18,954 bases of DNA from Candidatus Moraniibacteriota bacterium. GTDB taxonomy: Bacteria > Patescibacteriota > Minisyncoccia > CAIUEV01 > JAHKAQ01. The translations under genes and the position numbers were made by a program. Positions 7,153 through 15,290 of the stretch are shown here, in pieces (positions within the stretch are counted from its first letter, which is position 1; each line of letters starts with the position of its first letter). Location: contig WJJX01000072.1 of the NCBI GenBank assembly GCA_014729445.1, forward strand, positions 1-18,954, written 5' to 3'. Under the pieces are notes generated by a model. The model did not search any database. It was not told the DNA's origin and saw nothing but the letters and a program-made list of their open reading frames with translations.

Positions 7153-7181
7153 AAGATACCCTAAATCAAAAGGATATTCAA
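7153..7181 (-). promoter_or_regulatory. Probable promoter of tRNA-Ser
   Basis: On the minus strand, TTGAAT (7176-7181) and TATCTT (7153-7158) are 17 bases apart. The -10 ends 35 nt before the tRNA 5' end. Both boxes are good sigma70-type matches, but the DNA is AT-rich, so chance matches are possible. Confidence 0.5.
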
Positions 7182-7277
7182 GGTTGAAACAAACTTAGTT
7201 GTTTTTTGAATTTAAATTTATTAAAATCATCAATAAATACTATCAACCCTTTAGCCTAAACTTTAAAATCAAAACCA

Positions 7278-8762
7278 ATGACTAAAAGGATCTCAAAACC
7301 CGAATTCATATTTTTCACAATTCTATTTGCCTTTATTTTTATCAGAGGGCTTTTTCTGATCTACTCTGATTTAAACTTGCTATATCCTTTTGCTACTAAT
7401 GACGCTTTTGATTGGATTGCCAACGGTCTTTATTATAGCGGCTATGACGTTAATTTCAGCTTCAGGCAGCCGGGTCTTCCAATAATTATTATGCTTTTAG
7501 AAAAAAACAACCTTTTAAACATTTTACCTTTAATTAACCAGCTTTTCTTCTTTTTTTTGATTCTATTTAGTTACAAAATACTAAGACTTCATTTTAGCCA
7601 AAAAATCTCTCTACTTACTGTCTTAATATTAACCGTAAATTTTTTCCTAAACAATCTGAGCTTCTACATCTTAGCTGATTTACACACTACCCTTTTTCTT
7701 ATAATTGGTCTTTACTACTATCTAAGGGCTGAAAAAAACAAAAAATTCTACCTTCACTGTTCAATCTCTTGGACCTTGAGTCTCTTTTTTCAATATGCTT
7801 TTATCGCAGTCCTTCCTGCAATTGTAGCTCATTTTTTAATTTATCGAAAAAAAGACTTTCAAAATAAAAATTTCATCATTTCAGCCATAATTCCTTTTGT
7901 GGCATTCGTGCCCTACCTAATTTACAAAAAAATCAAATTCGGTGAGTTTTTTTATTCCACTGTACAACACACGGAACTATTAAAATTTCACCTTGATGGA
8001 ATTTTCTTTTACCTAGTCAATATAATTTCAGTATTAAGCATTCCGGTTTTTGTATTAATAACAATCGGCTTATTTTATCTGATAAAATTTAAGTTATTCA
8101 AACAAGGCTCAATAGAAAAAAAGCTAAATAACCTACTTGTTTTAAGCACTTTGTTGTTCATACCTTGGTTTGTATTTTGGGTCTTGCTTTACGATTGGCC
8201 TGACAAAAGATTTATTGTCTATCTATTCCCCGCCTTAATCGGATTTCTGGGTTTTTCCTTAAATCTTCTATTTAAAAACTTTAAAGAAAAATCAAATATC
8301 CTAAAATTAGCTATTGTTTGTATATATTTAATCTTATTGTTTGGTTCAAATTTACACTATGAAAGCTTCTCAACCAGAAACTTGATTAAGTTAACCAACT
8401 CCCATATGGTAACTTTTACAAAAACTGTCCATAAAAGACACACCAGCAACCGAAACATAACCCCGGATAAAGCTAAGTTAACCAAAAAAAAATCGCTCGG
8501 ATTCAACGCCTTGAACTTAATCAAGATACATAACTTGAGAGAATCAAAAGAAAAAAACATTAAACAGAAAGAAAAATCACTAATCCTAATCAAAGAAAAA
8601 TCAAACCAAGCCTTTGAATGTATAAAAATAGACAAAGCAAGCATTTATAGATACGGCAATCAGTACGGCAATTATTTTAAAGAAAAATTAAACGTAAGCA
8701 AAGACTGTCAAAATTCCAATCTATTTATTAATGATAAAGGGGAATTAAAAATGATTCCCTGA
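7278..8762 (+). CDS. Multi-spanning membrane protein, putative GT-C family glycosyltransferase
   Basis: 494 aa. Residues 1-380 form about ten hydrophobic segments; residues 380-494 are a Lys-rich soluble tail. The first extracytoplasmic loop after TM1 has 'ATNDAFDWIANG' (D42/D45) and then 'FRQPGLPIIIMLL'. An Asp in loop 1 followed by R-x-P-G-x-P is the layout of ArnT/PMT-like (GT39/GT83) lipid-linked-sugar transferases. The inferred job is to move a sugar from a polyprenyl-phosphate donor onto a glycan, lipid or protein outside the membrane; acceptor and sugar are unknown. It converges on the GT2 gene (36-bp gap) that could make such a donor. Very AT-rich and without a Shine-Dalgarno. It could instead be another polytopic glycan protein. 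Confidence 0.68.
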   Translation: MTKRISKPEFIFFTILFAFIFIRGLFLIYSDLNLLYPFATNDAFDWIANGLYYSGYDVNFSFRQPGLPIIIMLLEKNNLLNILPLINQLFFFFLILFSYKILRLHFSQKISLLTVLILTVNFFLNNLSFYILADLHTTLFLIIGLYYYLRAEKNKKFYLHCSISWTLSLFFQYAFIAVLPAIVAHFLIYRKKDFQNKNFIISAIIPFVAFVPYLIYKKIKFGEFFYSTVQHTELLKFHLDGIFFYLVNIISVLSIPVFVLITIGLFYLIKFKLFKQGSIEKKLNNLLVLSTLLFIPWFVFWVLLYDWPDKRFIVYLFPALIGFLGFSLNLLFKNFKEKSNILKLAIVCIYLILLFGSNLHYESFSTRNLIKLTNSHMVTFTKTVHKRHTSNRNITPDKAKLTKKKSLGFNALNLIKIHNLRESKEKNIKQKEKSLILIKEKSNQAFECIKIDKASIYRYGNQYGNYFKEKLNVSKDCQNSNLFINDKGELKMIP

Positions 8763-8798
8763 TGATTTTCCCATCAAAAACTTGGCAAACTTCTACTT

Positions 8799-9518
8799 CT
8801 ACTTTAACAAGTTGTATTTTATAATGCACCAAATTGCTTCAAAACCATCTTTCCAGCCAATTTTTTTACCTTCATTATAAGTCCTTCCGCTATATGAAAT
8901 TCCGATTTCGTAAATCCTGCATTTATTTTTACGAGCCAACTTTGCAAGCCTAGCCGTAACTTCCGGCTCAAAACCGAATCTTTTCGATTCCAACTCGGGA
9001 TAAACCTTATCAAAAATCTTCTTAGTAAAAACCTTGTAACAGGTTTCCATATCCGAAAGATTCAAATTAGTAAAAAAATTCGAAAAAGTAGTCAAAAATT
9101 TATTGCCCAAATAATGCCAATAATACAAAACTCTATGCGGCCTGCCCGTCATAAAACGAGAACCATAAACCACGTCAGCCTTGCCTTCTAGAATCGGTCT
9201 GATTAAATCCTTATATTCATTGGGATTATATTCCAAATCTGCATCCTGAACTATAATGATATCACCGGTTGCTTTAGCAAATCCGGTTCTTAAAGTAGCT
9301 CCTTTTCCTTGATTTTTTTTATGAAACAAGACCCTATATTTTTTCCTGTACTTTTTTAAAATTTCCCTGGAATTATCCCGACTGCAATCATCTACAAGGA
9401 TAATCTCCTTATCCAATCCCTCGACTTCAGCATCTTCTATCGCTTTTACAATTTGATCAATCGTACGTTCTTCGTTATAGATCGGAACAACCACTGAGAT
9501 TTTAGATGGTTTTTTCAT
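8799..9518 (-). CDS. GT2 glycosyltransferase, dolichol-phosphate mannose synthase (DPM1)-like
   Basis: 239 aa, the length of soluble DPM1-type enzymes with no C-terminal membrane anchor. GT-A fold motifs are 'ISVVVPIYNEERTI' at 8-20, 'IILVDDCSRDNS' (D43/D44), 'NQGKGATLRTGF' at 69-80, 'IVQDADLEYNP' (DAD, 92-94) and 'VVYGSRFMTGRPHR'. These proteins transfer a sugar (mannose or glucose) from GDP- or UDP-sugar to polyprenyl phosphate on the cytoplasmic face, supplying GT-C transferases. This fits the two GT-C-like neighbours. The sugar cannot be read from the sequence. It is divergently arranged from the UDP-glucuronate decarboxylase gene across 244 bp. Confidence 0.87.
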   Translation of the reverse strand: MKKPSKISVVVPIYNEERTIDQIVKAIEDAEVEGLDKEIILVDDCSRDNSREILKKYRKKYRVLFHKKNQGKGATLRTGFAKATGDIIIVQDADLEYNPNEYKDLIRPILEGKADVVYGSRFMTGRPHRVLYYWHYLGNKFLTTFSNFFTNLNLSDMETCYKVFTKKIFDKVYPELESKRFGFEPEVTARLAKLARKNKCRIYEIGISYSGRTYNEGKKIGWKDGFEAIWCIIKYNLLK

Positions 9519-9716
9519 TGATCACTAATTAATATAAAATAAGTAGGAGTTATAATACAGACTTTATAGTCCATTAATCTAGACTTAAAATAATAAAAAA
9601 AATGCATATTTATACTATACACCTGATTTGAAATAAATCGCAGACCAAGGTTTCTTTTTTTAAAAAAATATTATATTTTTAATATAACAACAAAATTAAT
9701 TAGATTCAAGTCAATT

Positions 9717-9750
9717 TTCTTGACGTCAAGAATTTAAATTATTTTATTAA
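9717..9750 (+). promoter_or_regulatory. Perfect 16-bp palindrome overlapping a possible -35 upstream of the UDP-xylose synthase-type gene
   Basis: TTCTTGACGTCAAGAA (9717-9732) is a perfect palindrome containing TTGACG (9720-9725), a near-consensus -35. Possible -10 boxes follow at 17-19 bases (TTTATT/TTATTA/TATTAA, 9743-9750), placing the transcript start close to the ATG at 9763. A dimeric repressor bound here would cover the -35. The rest of the 9519-9762 gap is AT-rich with no further clear element. Confidence 0.42.
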
Positions 9751-9762
9751 TAAAAAAATAGT

Positions 9763-10701
9763 ATGGTTATCTTAGTAACAGGAGGAGCTGGTTTCATCGG
9801 CTCTCACTTATGCAAAAAATTGCTGGAACAGGGAAATGATGTTCTTTGTGTAGACAACTTCTACACCGGCAACAAAAATAACATCCTGCCCCTAATGAAA
9901 AACAAAAAGTTTGAGCTAATTAGACATGATATAACCTTTCCTCTCTATTTGGAAATAGATCAAATTTATAACCTTGCCTGTCCAGCCTCCCCCATCCACT
10001 ACCAAAGAGATCCTGTTCAGACTTTAAAGACCTCAATTCACGGAGCCATTAACATACTGGGATTGGCGAAAAGAACCAAAGCCAGAATTTTTCAGGCTTC
10101 CACCTCTGAAGTTTATGGAGATCCCGAAATTCACCCCCAAAAGGAATCCTATTGGGGTAAAGTTAATCCTATTGGTCCCAGAGCTTGCTATGATGAAGGA
10201 AAAAGATGTGCTGAAACCTTATTTTTTGATTACTATAGACAATACAATTTAGATGTAAGAATCGGCAGAATCTTTAACACCTACGGACCCAATATGCACC
10301 CCGACGACGGAAGAGTTGTCTCAAATTTCATAGTTCAAGCCTTAACCGACAAATATATAACCATTTATGGCAAAGGTGATCAAACCAGAAGCTTCCAATA
10401 TATTGATGACTTGATCGAAGCGATAATTAAAATCATGAACTCAGAAAAAAGACTCATCGGCCCAATGAATCTAGGAAACGACCAAGAACTTACCATTAAC
10501 GATCTCGCCACTACAATCCTAAAATTAGTCAAGCATAGCAAAAGCAAAATAATCTATGAACCACTACCCCAAGACGATCCGAAACAAAGAAAGCCAGACA
10601 TATCCCTGGCCAAAAAAGAACTTAAATGGCAACCTAGAACAAATCTGGAAGAAGGGCTGACCAAAACCATACAATATTTCAAAAAAATTGTTTCAAAATA
10701 A
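9763..10701 (+). CDS. UDP-glucuronate decarboxylase (UDP-xylose synthase type), extended SDR
   Basis: 312 aa, the length of UXS enzymes. The Rossmann NAD motif is 'VTGGAGFIGSH' (5-15). 'NLACPASPIHYQRDP' is the UXS signature, 'ASTSEVYGDPEIHPQ' carries the catalytic Thr/Ser and Glu, and Y143-x3-K147 sits in 'ACYDEGKR'. 'RIFNTYGPNMHPDDGRVVSNFI' and 'RSFQYIDDLIEAI' are also characteristic. The reaction is UDP-glucuronate to UDP-xylose plus CO2 with enzyme-bound NAD, in the cytoplasm. It provides a pentose donor for surface polysaccharide. The next gene starts 28 bp downstream. A close dTDP/UDP-sugar dehydratase is the main alternative, but the CPASP motif favours decarboxylase. Confidence 0.88.
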   Translation: MVILVTGGAGFIGSHLCKKLLEQGNDVLCVDNFYTGNKNNILPLMKNKKFELIRHDITFPLYLEIDQIYNLACPASPIHYQRDPVQTLKTSIHGAINILGLAKRTKARIFQASTSEVYGDPEIHPQKESYWGKVNPIGPRACYDEGKRCAETLFFDYYRQYNLDVRIGRIFNTYGPNMHPDDGRVVSNFIVQALTDKYITIYGKGDQTRSFQYIDDLIEAIIKIMNSEKRLIGPMNLGNDQELTINDLATTILKLVKHSKSKIIYEPLPQDDPKQRKPDISLAKKELKWQPRTNLEEGLTKTIQYFKKIVSK

Positions 10702-10729
10702 AAATTTTAAACCGTCTAACATAGCCTCT

Positions 10730-11956
10730 ATGTTTACCAAGAATAAACGCTTTTTGAATTTTTTAGGCTTCTCAATCTTAACACTACTTATAGCAAGCTC
10801 TTTTCTATTCTCACCTCCACTCAAAAAAACCGACAAAATCTGTGGAAGCTACAAACATCTAAATAGCTATCTGGGATATACCCAAAATTGCGATGCAAAA
10901 GGCTACATTCTGAGCAGTCAAAATATTAAAACTTTGCTTAAAAAAAATGTTAGACAATCACGACCCCTTTTTATCATAATTGCAAGTCCGATCGGCTATT
11001 CTATTTATTTTTTCCTCAAAATTTTCGCAATAGATCAATATGCTTCCTTTTATATAGCATACATCTTCATGAATTTTTCTTTGATTATCCTAAGTATTTA
11101 CCTCTTCAAGTACATCTTTTCATGCATCTATAAAAAATCATCAAGCCGAACCATTAATCTCCTAATGATTCCCTTTTTAATTTTTCTAATTTCAAACCAA
11201 GTGACCAAGGCCTTTTTCTGGACCGCTCATCAGCAAATTTTCTTTTTATTTACTCCCTTGTTCTGTATTTCATTAATGCTTTACATTCTAAAAAACCGCT
11301 CTAATAATAAAAAAATAGTCATAATTTCTTTTTTTTGTGGCCTGCTTCTCTTAGTTTACGGCAATTTCTTACTAACTTTACCTTGTGTTTTATTTGCCAA
11401 ACTGCTAATCACTCATAAGAAAAAAATCAAATTAATCCCCCAATTCACAATAAACACTCTTATTTTTATTCTACCAACAGTATCCTGGATACTTTTTTTG
11501 AAAATCATAAAGACAACCTATTATAATCATGAGATAGAAAGATATCGTCAATTAGTCTGGATAAAAGACTCGCTAGAAATTTCCATCAAGGAATTTTTAA
11601 CTAAATTCTATGACTTTACCCAGGAATACCTTCACACATTTACCGAAATCAACTTCTTTATCATCTTTGCCATACTATTAAGTCTCCTGATTAAAAGAAA
11701 AAAAATTCAATTATCCCAAGAACAAAAACTTATATTGAAATCCTTACTGTTTACATTCTTGATTTTCTTCACCTTTTTCTGGCTCTTGGGCTTTTATCAG
11801 CAAAGACTGACCTTTAGCCTCCTTCCAATTATTATCTGCTTAATCGTCTTTGAGCTTAAACTTTTAAAAATGAACAAAAAGACCTACGCGCTAATCTTTC
11901 TTTTCGCTATCATCTGGCATCTGTGGAATGTTCTTAGCTACGGTCCCTTTAATTAA
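10730..11956 (+). CDS. Multi-spanning membrane protein, possible GT-C-like glycosyltransferase
   Basis: 408 aa from ATG 10730. An in-frame TTG at 10688 would overlap the preceding gene by 14 bases and add 14 polar residues, so the ATG is preferred. There are about nine to ten hydrophobic helices. After TM1 (residues 8-27) there is a large outer loop with 'CDAKGYILSSQN' (D55) and 'VRQSRPLFIIIASP'. This repeats the Asp...R-Q-x-(R/G)-P layout of the protein at 7278-8762, hinting at the same GT-C fold without obvious overall identity. Two loop Cys (39 and 54) could form a disulphide. The next gene upstream makes a UDP-sugar. No family can be named with confidence. Confidence 0.55.
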   Translation: MFTKNKRFLNFLGFSILTLLIASSFLFSPPLKKTDKICGSYKHLNSYLGYTQNCDAKGYILSSQNIKTLLKKNVRQSRPLFIIIASPIGYSIYFFLKIFAIDQYASFYIAYIFMNFSLIILSIYLFKYIFSCIYKKSSSRTINLLMIPFLIFLISNQVTKAFFWTAHQQIFFLFTPLFCISLMLYILKNRSNNKKIVIISFFCGLLLLVYGNFLLTLPCVLFAKLLITHKKKIKLIPQFTINTLIFILPTVSWILFLKIIKTTYYNHEIERYRQLVWIKDSLEISIKEFLTKFYDFTQEYLHTFTEINFFIIFAILLSLLIKRKKIQLSQEQKLILKSLLFTFLIFFTFFWLLGFYQQRLTFSLLPIIICLIVFELKLLKMNKKTYALIFLFAIIWHLWNVLSYGPFN

Positions 11957-12034
11957 ACAAAACATCGACTAAGGGCAAACCACACCTTGTACTTTTCCAG
12001 AGTTTTTTTATAAACTTAAGAATAATCAGCTATA

Positions 12035-12063
12035 TTGACAATTAAATCGACTCAATTTAAAAT
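12035..12063 (+). promoter_or_regulatory. Promoter of recG
   Basis: Consensus TTGACA (12035-12040), a 17-base spacer, then TAAAAT (12058-12063). The predicted transcript start is about 10 nt before the recG ATG, leaving almost no leader and no room for a normal Shine-Dalgarno. The rest of the 11957-12079 gap shows nothing else. Confidence 0.65.
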
Positions 12064-12079
12064 CTCTAAAAATAATTAG

Positions 12080-14167
12080 ATGACAACAAAACCCCAACTA
12101 ACATCCAGCATCAACAAACTAAAAGGAATCGGCTTCAAAACCCAAAACCTGCTCTATAACCTTGGTATCGAAACGCTGGAGGATTTAATTTATTACTTTC
12201 CCTTTCGCTGGGACGATTTTAGCTTAAAAACCCCGATCTCGAAATTAAAACCTGACGAAAAAGTCACTGTTAAAGCTAAATTAATCGCCATCAATAATTC
12301 CAGAAGCTTTTATCGAAAGCTGGCAATCACCGAAGCGATCGTCAAAGACGAGACCGGAAATCTAAAAATAATTTGGTATAATCAGCCTTTCTTAATCAAT
12401 TCTCTAAAAGTCGGCCAAAAATATCTTTTTAACGGCAAAACCAAAATTTCCAAAGGCTCTCTTTTTCTTCAATCTCCTTCTTTCGAAAGCCTAAACCAAA
12501 AAAAAATCGATAATCAAACCGATCTTATCCCGATCTATAATGTCACCAAAGGTATAACTCCAAAGATGCTTCGCTACTATATAAAGCAGGCTCTACCCTT
12601 AACCAAAAAACTGTGCGAATTTCTGCCTGAAGAAATTATCCAAAACCAAAGACTGGTTTCTATCCAAAAGGCGCTAAAGGATATCCACTTTCCCAAAAAC
12701 AAGTACGACTTAATTCATGCCAAAAGAAGATTAAGCTTCAATGAACTTTTCCTTCTACAACTCAATTACCAAATCAAAAAAGCCAAATGGCAAAAATTAA
12801 AAGCCAAAAAAATCCAAAAAAAAATTCCCTTTGTTAAAAATTTCCTCCAGAAACTTCCTTTCACTCTTACCAACGACCAAAAAATCGCTCTTTGGAAAAT
12901 CGTTCAAGATCTAGACTCCGAAACTCCAATGAATCGACTTTTAGAAGGAGATGTCGGCTCGGGAAAAACCATCGTCTCGGCCGTCGCCTGCTTTAGCGCC
13001 GCCAAAAGCAAAAAGCAGGCAGCCTTAATGGCTCCCACCGAAATTTTAGCCAAACAGCATTTCGACGAATTCTTAACCTACAATAAATATCTAAAACTTC
13101 CCCTTGCTTTATTAACCAATTCCCTAACTTACATTTCAACCAACAGCCAAAAAAATAAAATCAAAAAAGAAGCACTTATTGAAAAAATCAAAAAGGGCAA
13201 AATTAAAATTATCATTGGCACTCATTCCATCATCCAAAAAAAAGTTCAATTTAAAAATATAAGCCTGATTGTAGTTGACGAACAACACCGCTTCGGGGTA
13301 GAACAAAGAGCCCATCTTATAAAAAACAGCAAAAGCAAAACAACACCCCATTTTCTTTCAATGTCGGCAACACCCATCCCGAGAACCTTGGCCCTGACTA
13401 TTTACGGGGACCTGGATATCTCCTTGATAAAGGAGATGCCCAAAGGTAGAAAAAAAATTATAACCAAAATCGTACCTCCTCAAAAAAGAAACCAAGCCTA
13501 TACTTTTATAAAAGAGCAGATTCTCAAAGGCCGCCAAGCCTTTGTAATCTGCCCTTTAATCGAAGAATCGGAAGTCCTGCAAACCAAATCAGCCCAAGAA
13601 GAATACCAAAAATTAAGCCAGGAAATTTTTCCCAATCTAAAAATCGGCCTGCTTCACGGCCGGCTTAAAAATCAAGAAAAAGAACAAATAATGAAAAAAT
13701 TTGTAAAAAATAAAATCTCCATTCTGGTTTCAACTTCGGTGGTCGAAGTCGGAGTTAATGTGCCCAACGCCACCATCATGATGATTGAAGGCGCGGAAAG
13801 ATTCGGTTTGAGTCAACTTCATCAATTCAGGGGACGAGTCGGCCGAGGAGATCATCAATCGTTTTGTCTTTTGTTCACGGAATCACCGGCGCCTAAAACC
13901 TGGCAGCGCCTAAAATATCTCGAAGAATCAAAAAACGGCTTTGAATTGGCCCAGAAAGACTTAAAATTAAGAGGCCCCGGCGACTTTTTAGGGGATAGAC
14001 AGTCCGGTTTTTCAAATTTAACCATCGCCTCCTTAAAAGATCTGGACTTAATCAGAATCTCTCGAGAAGAAGCCAAAAAACTGATTAAAGCCGACCCCGG
14101 CCTTGACAACCACCCCAAATTAAAAAAGAAAATCGAAATTTTCAAAAAGGAAGTTCATTTTGAATAA
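12080..14167 (+). CDS. recG: ATP-dependent DNA helicase RecG
   Basis: 695 aa, full family length. An N-terminal helix-hairpin-like 'LKGIGFKTQNLLYNLGI' leads into the wedge/OB domain (about 60-160). Helicase motif I is 'LLEGDVGSGKT' (K296), Ia 'MAPTEILAKQH', II 'VVDEQHRFGVEQR' (400-403), III 'LSMSATPIPRTLA', IV-VI 'GLLHGRLKNQEK', 'VSTSVVEVGVNVPNATIM' and 'QLHQFRGRVGRG'. The C-terminal 'KLRGPGDFLGDRQSG' is the RecG TRG-type region. It remodels stalled replication forks and branch-migrates Holliday junctions. Transcribed alone from its own promoter; it faces the murC-side block across a strong hairpin. All key residues are present. Confidence 0.97.
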   Translation: MTTKPQLTSSINKLKGIGFKTQNLLYNLGIETLEDLIYYFPFRWDDFSLKTPISKLKPDEKVTVKAKLIAINNSRSFYRKLAITEAIVKDETGNLKIIWYNQPFLINSLKVGQKYLFNGKTKISKGSLFLQSPSFESLNQKKIDNQTDLIPIYNVTKGITPKMLRYYIKQALPLTKKLCEFLPEEIIQNQRLVSIQKALKDIHFPKNKYDLIHAKRRLSFNELFLLQLNYQIKKAKWQKLKAKKIQKKIPFVKNFLQKLPFTLTNDQKIALWKIVQDLDSETPMNRLLEGDVGSGKTIVSAVACFSAAKSKKQAALMAPTEILAKQHFDEFLTYNKYLKLPLALLTNSLTYISTNSQKNKIKKEALIEKIKKGKIKIIIGTHSIIQKKVQFKNISLIVVDEQHRFGVEQRAHLIKNSKSKTTPHFLSMSATPIPRTLALTIYGDLDISLIKEMPKGRKKIITKIVPPQKRNQAYTFIKEQILKGRQAFVICPLIEESEVLQTKSAQEEYQKLSQEIFPNLKIGLLHGRLKNQEKEQIMKKFVKNKISILVSTSVVEVGVNVPNATIMMIEGAERFGLSQLHQFRGRVGRGDHQSFCLLFTESPAPKTWQRLKYLEESKNGFELAQKDLKLRGPGDFLGDRQSGFSNLTIASLKDLDLIRISREEAKKLIKADPGLDNHPKLKKKIEIFKKEVHFE

Positions 14168-14210
14168 ATCACAATCTATAATACAAAGACTATTCGAGAG
14201 CAAAAATTTC

Positions 14211-14249
14211 AAGTTTAGCAACCCGCGCCACGCGCGGGTTGCTAAACTT
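14211..14249. terminator. Strong hairpin, bidirectional terminator between recG and the convergent block
   Basis: Two perfect 17-base arms (14211-14227 and 14233-14249; core GCAACCCGCG / CGCGGGTTGC) enclose a 5-nt spacer. One more C-G pair leaves a CAC triloop. On the minus strand it is followed by GAAATTTTTG, giving a U-rich tail for the block ending at 14304. The plus-strand tail (AATTCTTGTCTTC) is poorer. Flanking CGAGAG / CTTCTCG bases may lengthen the stem. Confidence 0.85.
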
Positions 14250-14303
14250 AATTCTTGTCTTCTCGGACAATACGAATGTTAATTTTTTCAAAAAAATTTA
14301 GGA

Positions 14304-15281
14304 TTACAATCTATATTTCAAAGTCAGCCAAATAAAAATCATCGCCAAAATAAACAAACCAAAAATTTTCAAATTAGTCTGAAAAGTTAGAGCTAAAAAG
14401 CCCAAAGAAATACTCAAACAATACATTAAAAGAATAATTCGATTTCTGGAAAAACCGGCGTCCTCCAACTTGAAATGCAAATGCAGACGGTCTTCCCCCT
14501 GCCAAGGTTTTTTTCCATTAGCGGTCCTGATATAAGCCACATACATAAAATCCAATATCGGTATTCCCAAAACCAAGGCCGCTGTCGCGACTTTGCCGCC
14601 GGAATAAATCGACAAAAGAGCGATCATTGAACCGATAAGCCAGCTGCCGACACTTCCCAGATAAACTTTGGCCGGATAAAAATTAAAATATAGAAATCCC
14701 AAAACCGCGCCCGAAAGAATAATAGAAATAAAAGCGGTGTTCGGTTGATTTACAATCGAAGACAAACTCAAAAAAAACAAAGTCAAAAAAGTAATAAAAC
14801 CCACTCCGCCCGCCAAACCGTCCATACCGTCGAACCAATTAAAAGCGTTAATAATAACCAAAATCCAAACAAAAGTAATCAAATATTTTAAAGAGGTCGG
14901 AAAAACCAATAAACCGAAAAAGGGCAAATGGACATGATTTATGAAATCGCCGGCAAAAAGAAAAACCAAAACGATCAAAATATGGACTAGCAACTGCAGA
15001 AAGGGGCTAAGCCTATATTTATCATCCAAAAGCCCAAAAACGATTATTAAAACCGCTACCCCCAGGATACTCCAAAAATCTTTGGCCAATATTTGAAATT
15101 CATTCCCCAAAAAATAACTAAAGCTTAACAATAGAAGAAAAACAAGGGCAATAATCAAACCTCCCAATCGTTTAAAATGAAGTTTGGAGTAATTTTTATT
15201 ATCTATAAATTTGAATTTGAAAAAATAGATAAAAAACAAGGTCAAAACAAAAGCGATAATAAAATAAAGCAAAAAACTCAT
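14304..15281 (-). CDS. Polyprenyl-phosphate sugar-1-phosphate transferase-like protein (GT4, WecA/TagO/MraY superfamily)
   Basis: 325 aa with about ten hydrophobic helices. 'FGLLDDKYRLSP' has the Asp pair D86/D87. 'NAFNWFDGMDGLAGG' (145-159) is the N-x-x-N-x-x-DG-x-D motif. 'EDRLHLHFKLEDAGFSRN' (264-280) matches the D-R-x-H-L-H-H-x-L nucleotide-binding loop. The family couples a UDP-HexNAc to undecaprenyl phosphate on the inner face of the membrane, starting a glycan. Odd: the very conserved G-D-S-G-S loop reads G209-S-V-G-S213, so the Mg-binding Asp is lost. It lies 9 bp after murB. MraY was considered because of the mur neighbours, but the H-x-H loop is closer to WecA/TagO. Confidence 0.82.
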   Translation of the reverse strand: MSFLLYFIIAFVLTLFFIYFFKFKFIDNKNYSKLHFKRLGGLIIALVFLLLLSFSYFLGNEFQILAKDFWSILGVAVLIIVFGLLDDKYRLSPFLQLLVHILIVLVFLFAGDFINHVHLPFFGLLVFPTSLKYLITFVWILVIINAFNWFDGMDGLAGGVGFITFLTLFFLSLSSIVNQPNTAFISIILSGAVLGFLYFNFYPAKVYLGSVGSWLIGSMIALLSIYSGGKVATAALVLGIPILDFMYVAYIRTANGKKPWQGEDRLHLHFKLEDAGFSRNRIILLMYCLSISLGFLALTFQTNLKIFGLFILAMIFIWLTLKYRL

Positions 15282-15290
15282 TAAAAAAAA

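Noticed and set aside
8763..8816. Weak AACTTG/CAAGTT hairpin between the convergent GT-C and GT2 genes as a terminator
   Set aside because: A 6-bp stem with a long loop that extends into the GT2 coding end; not convincing.
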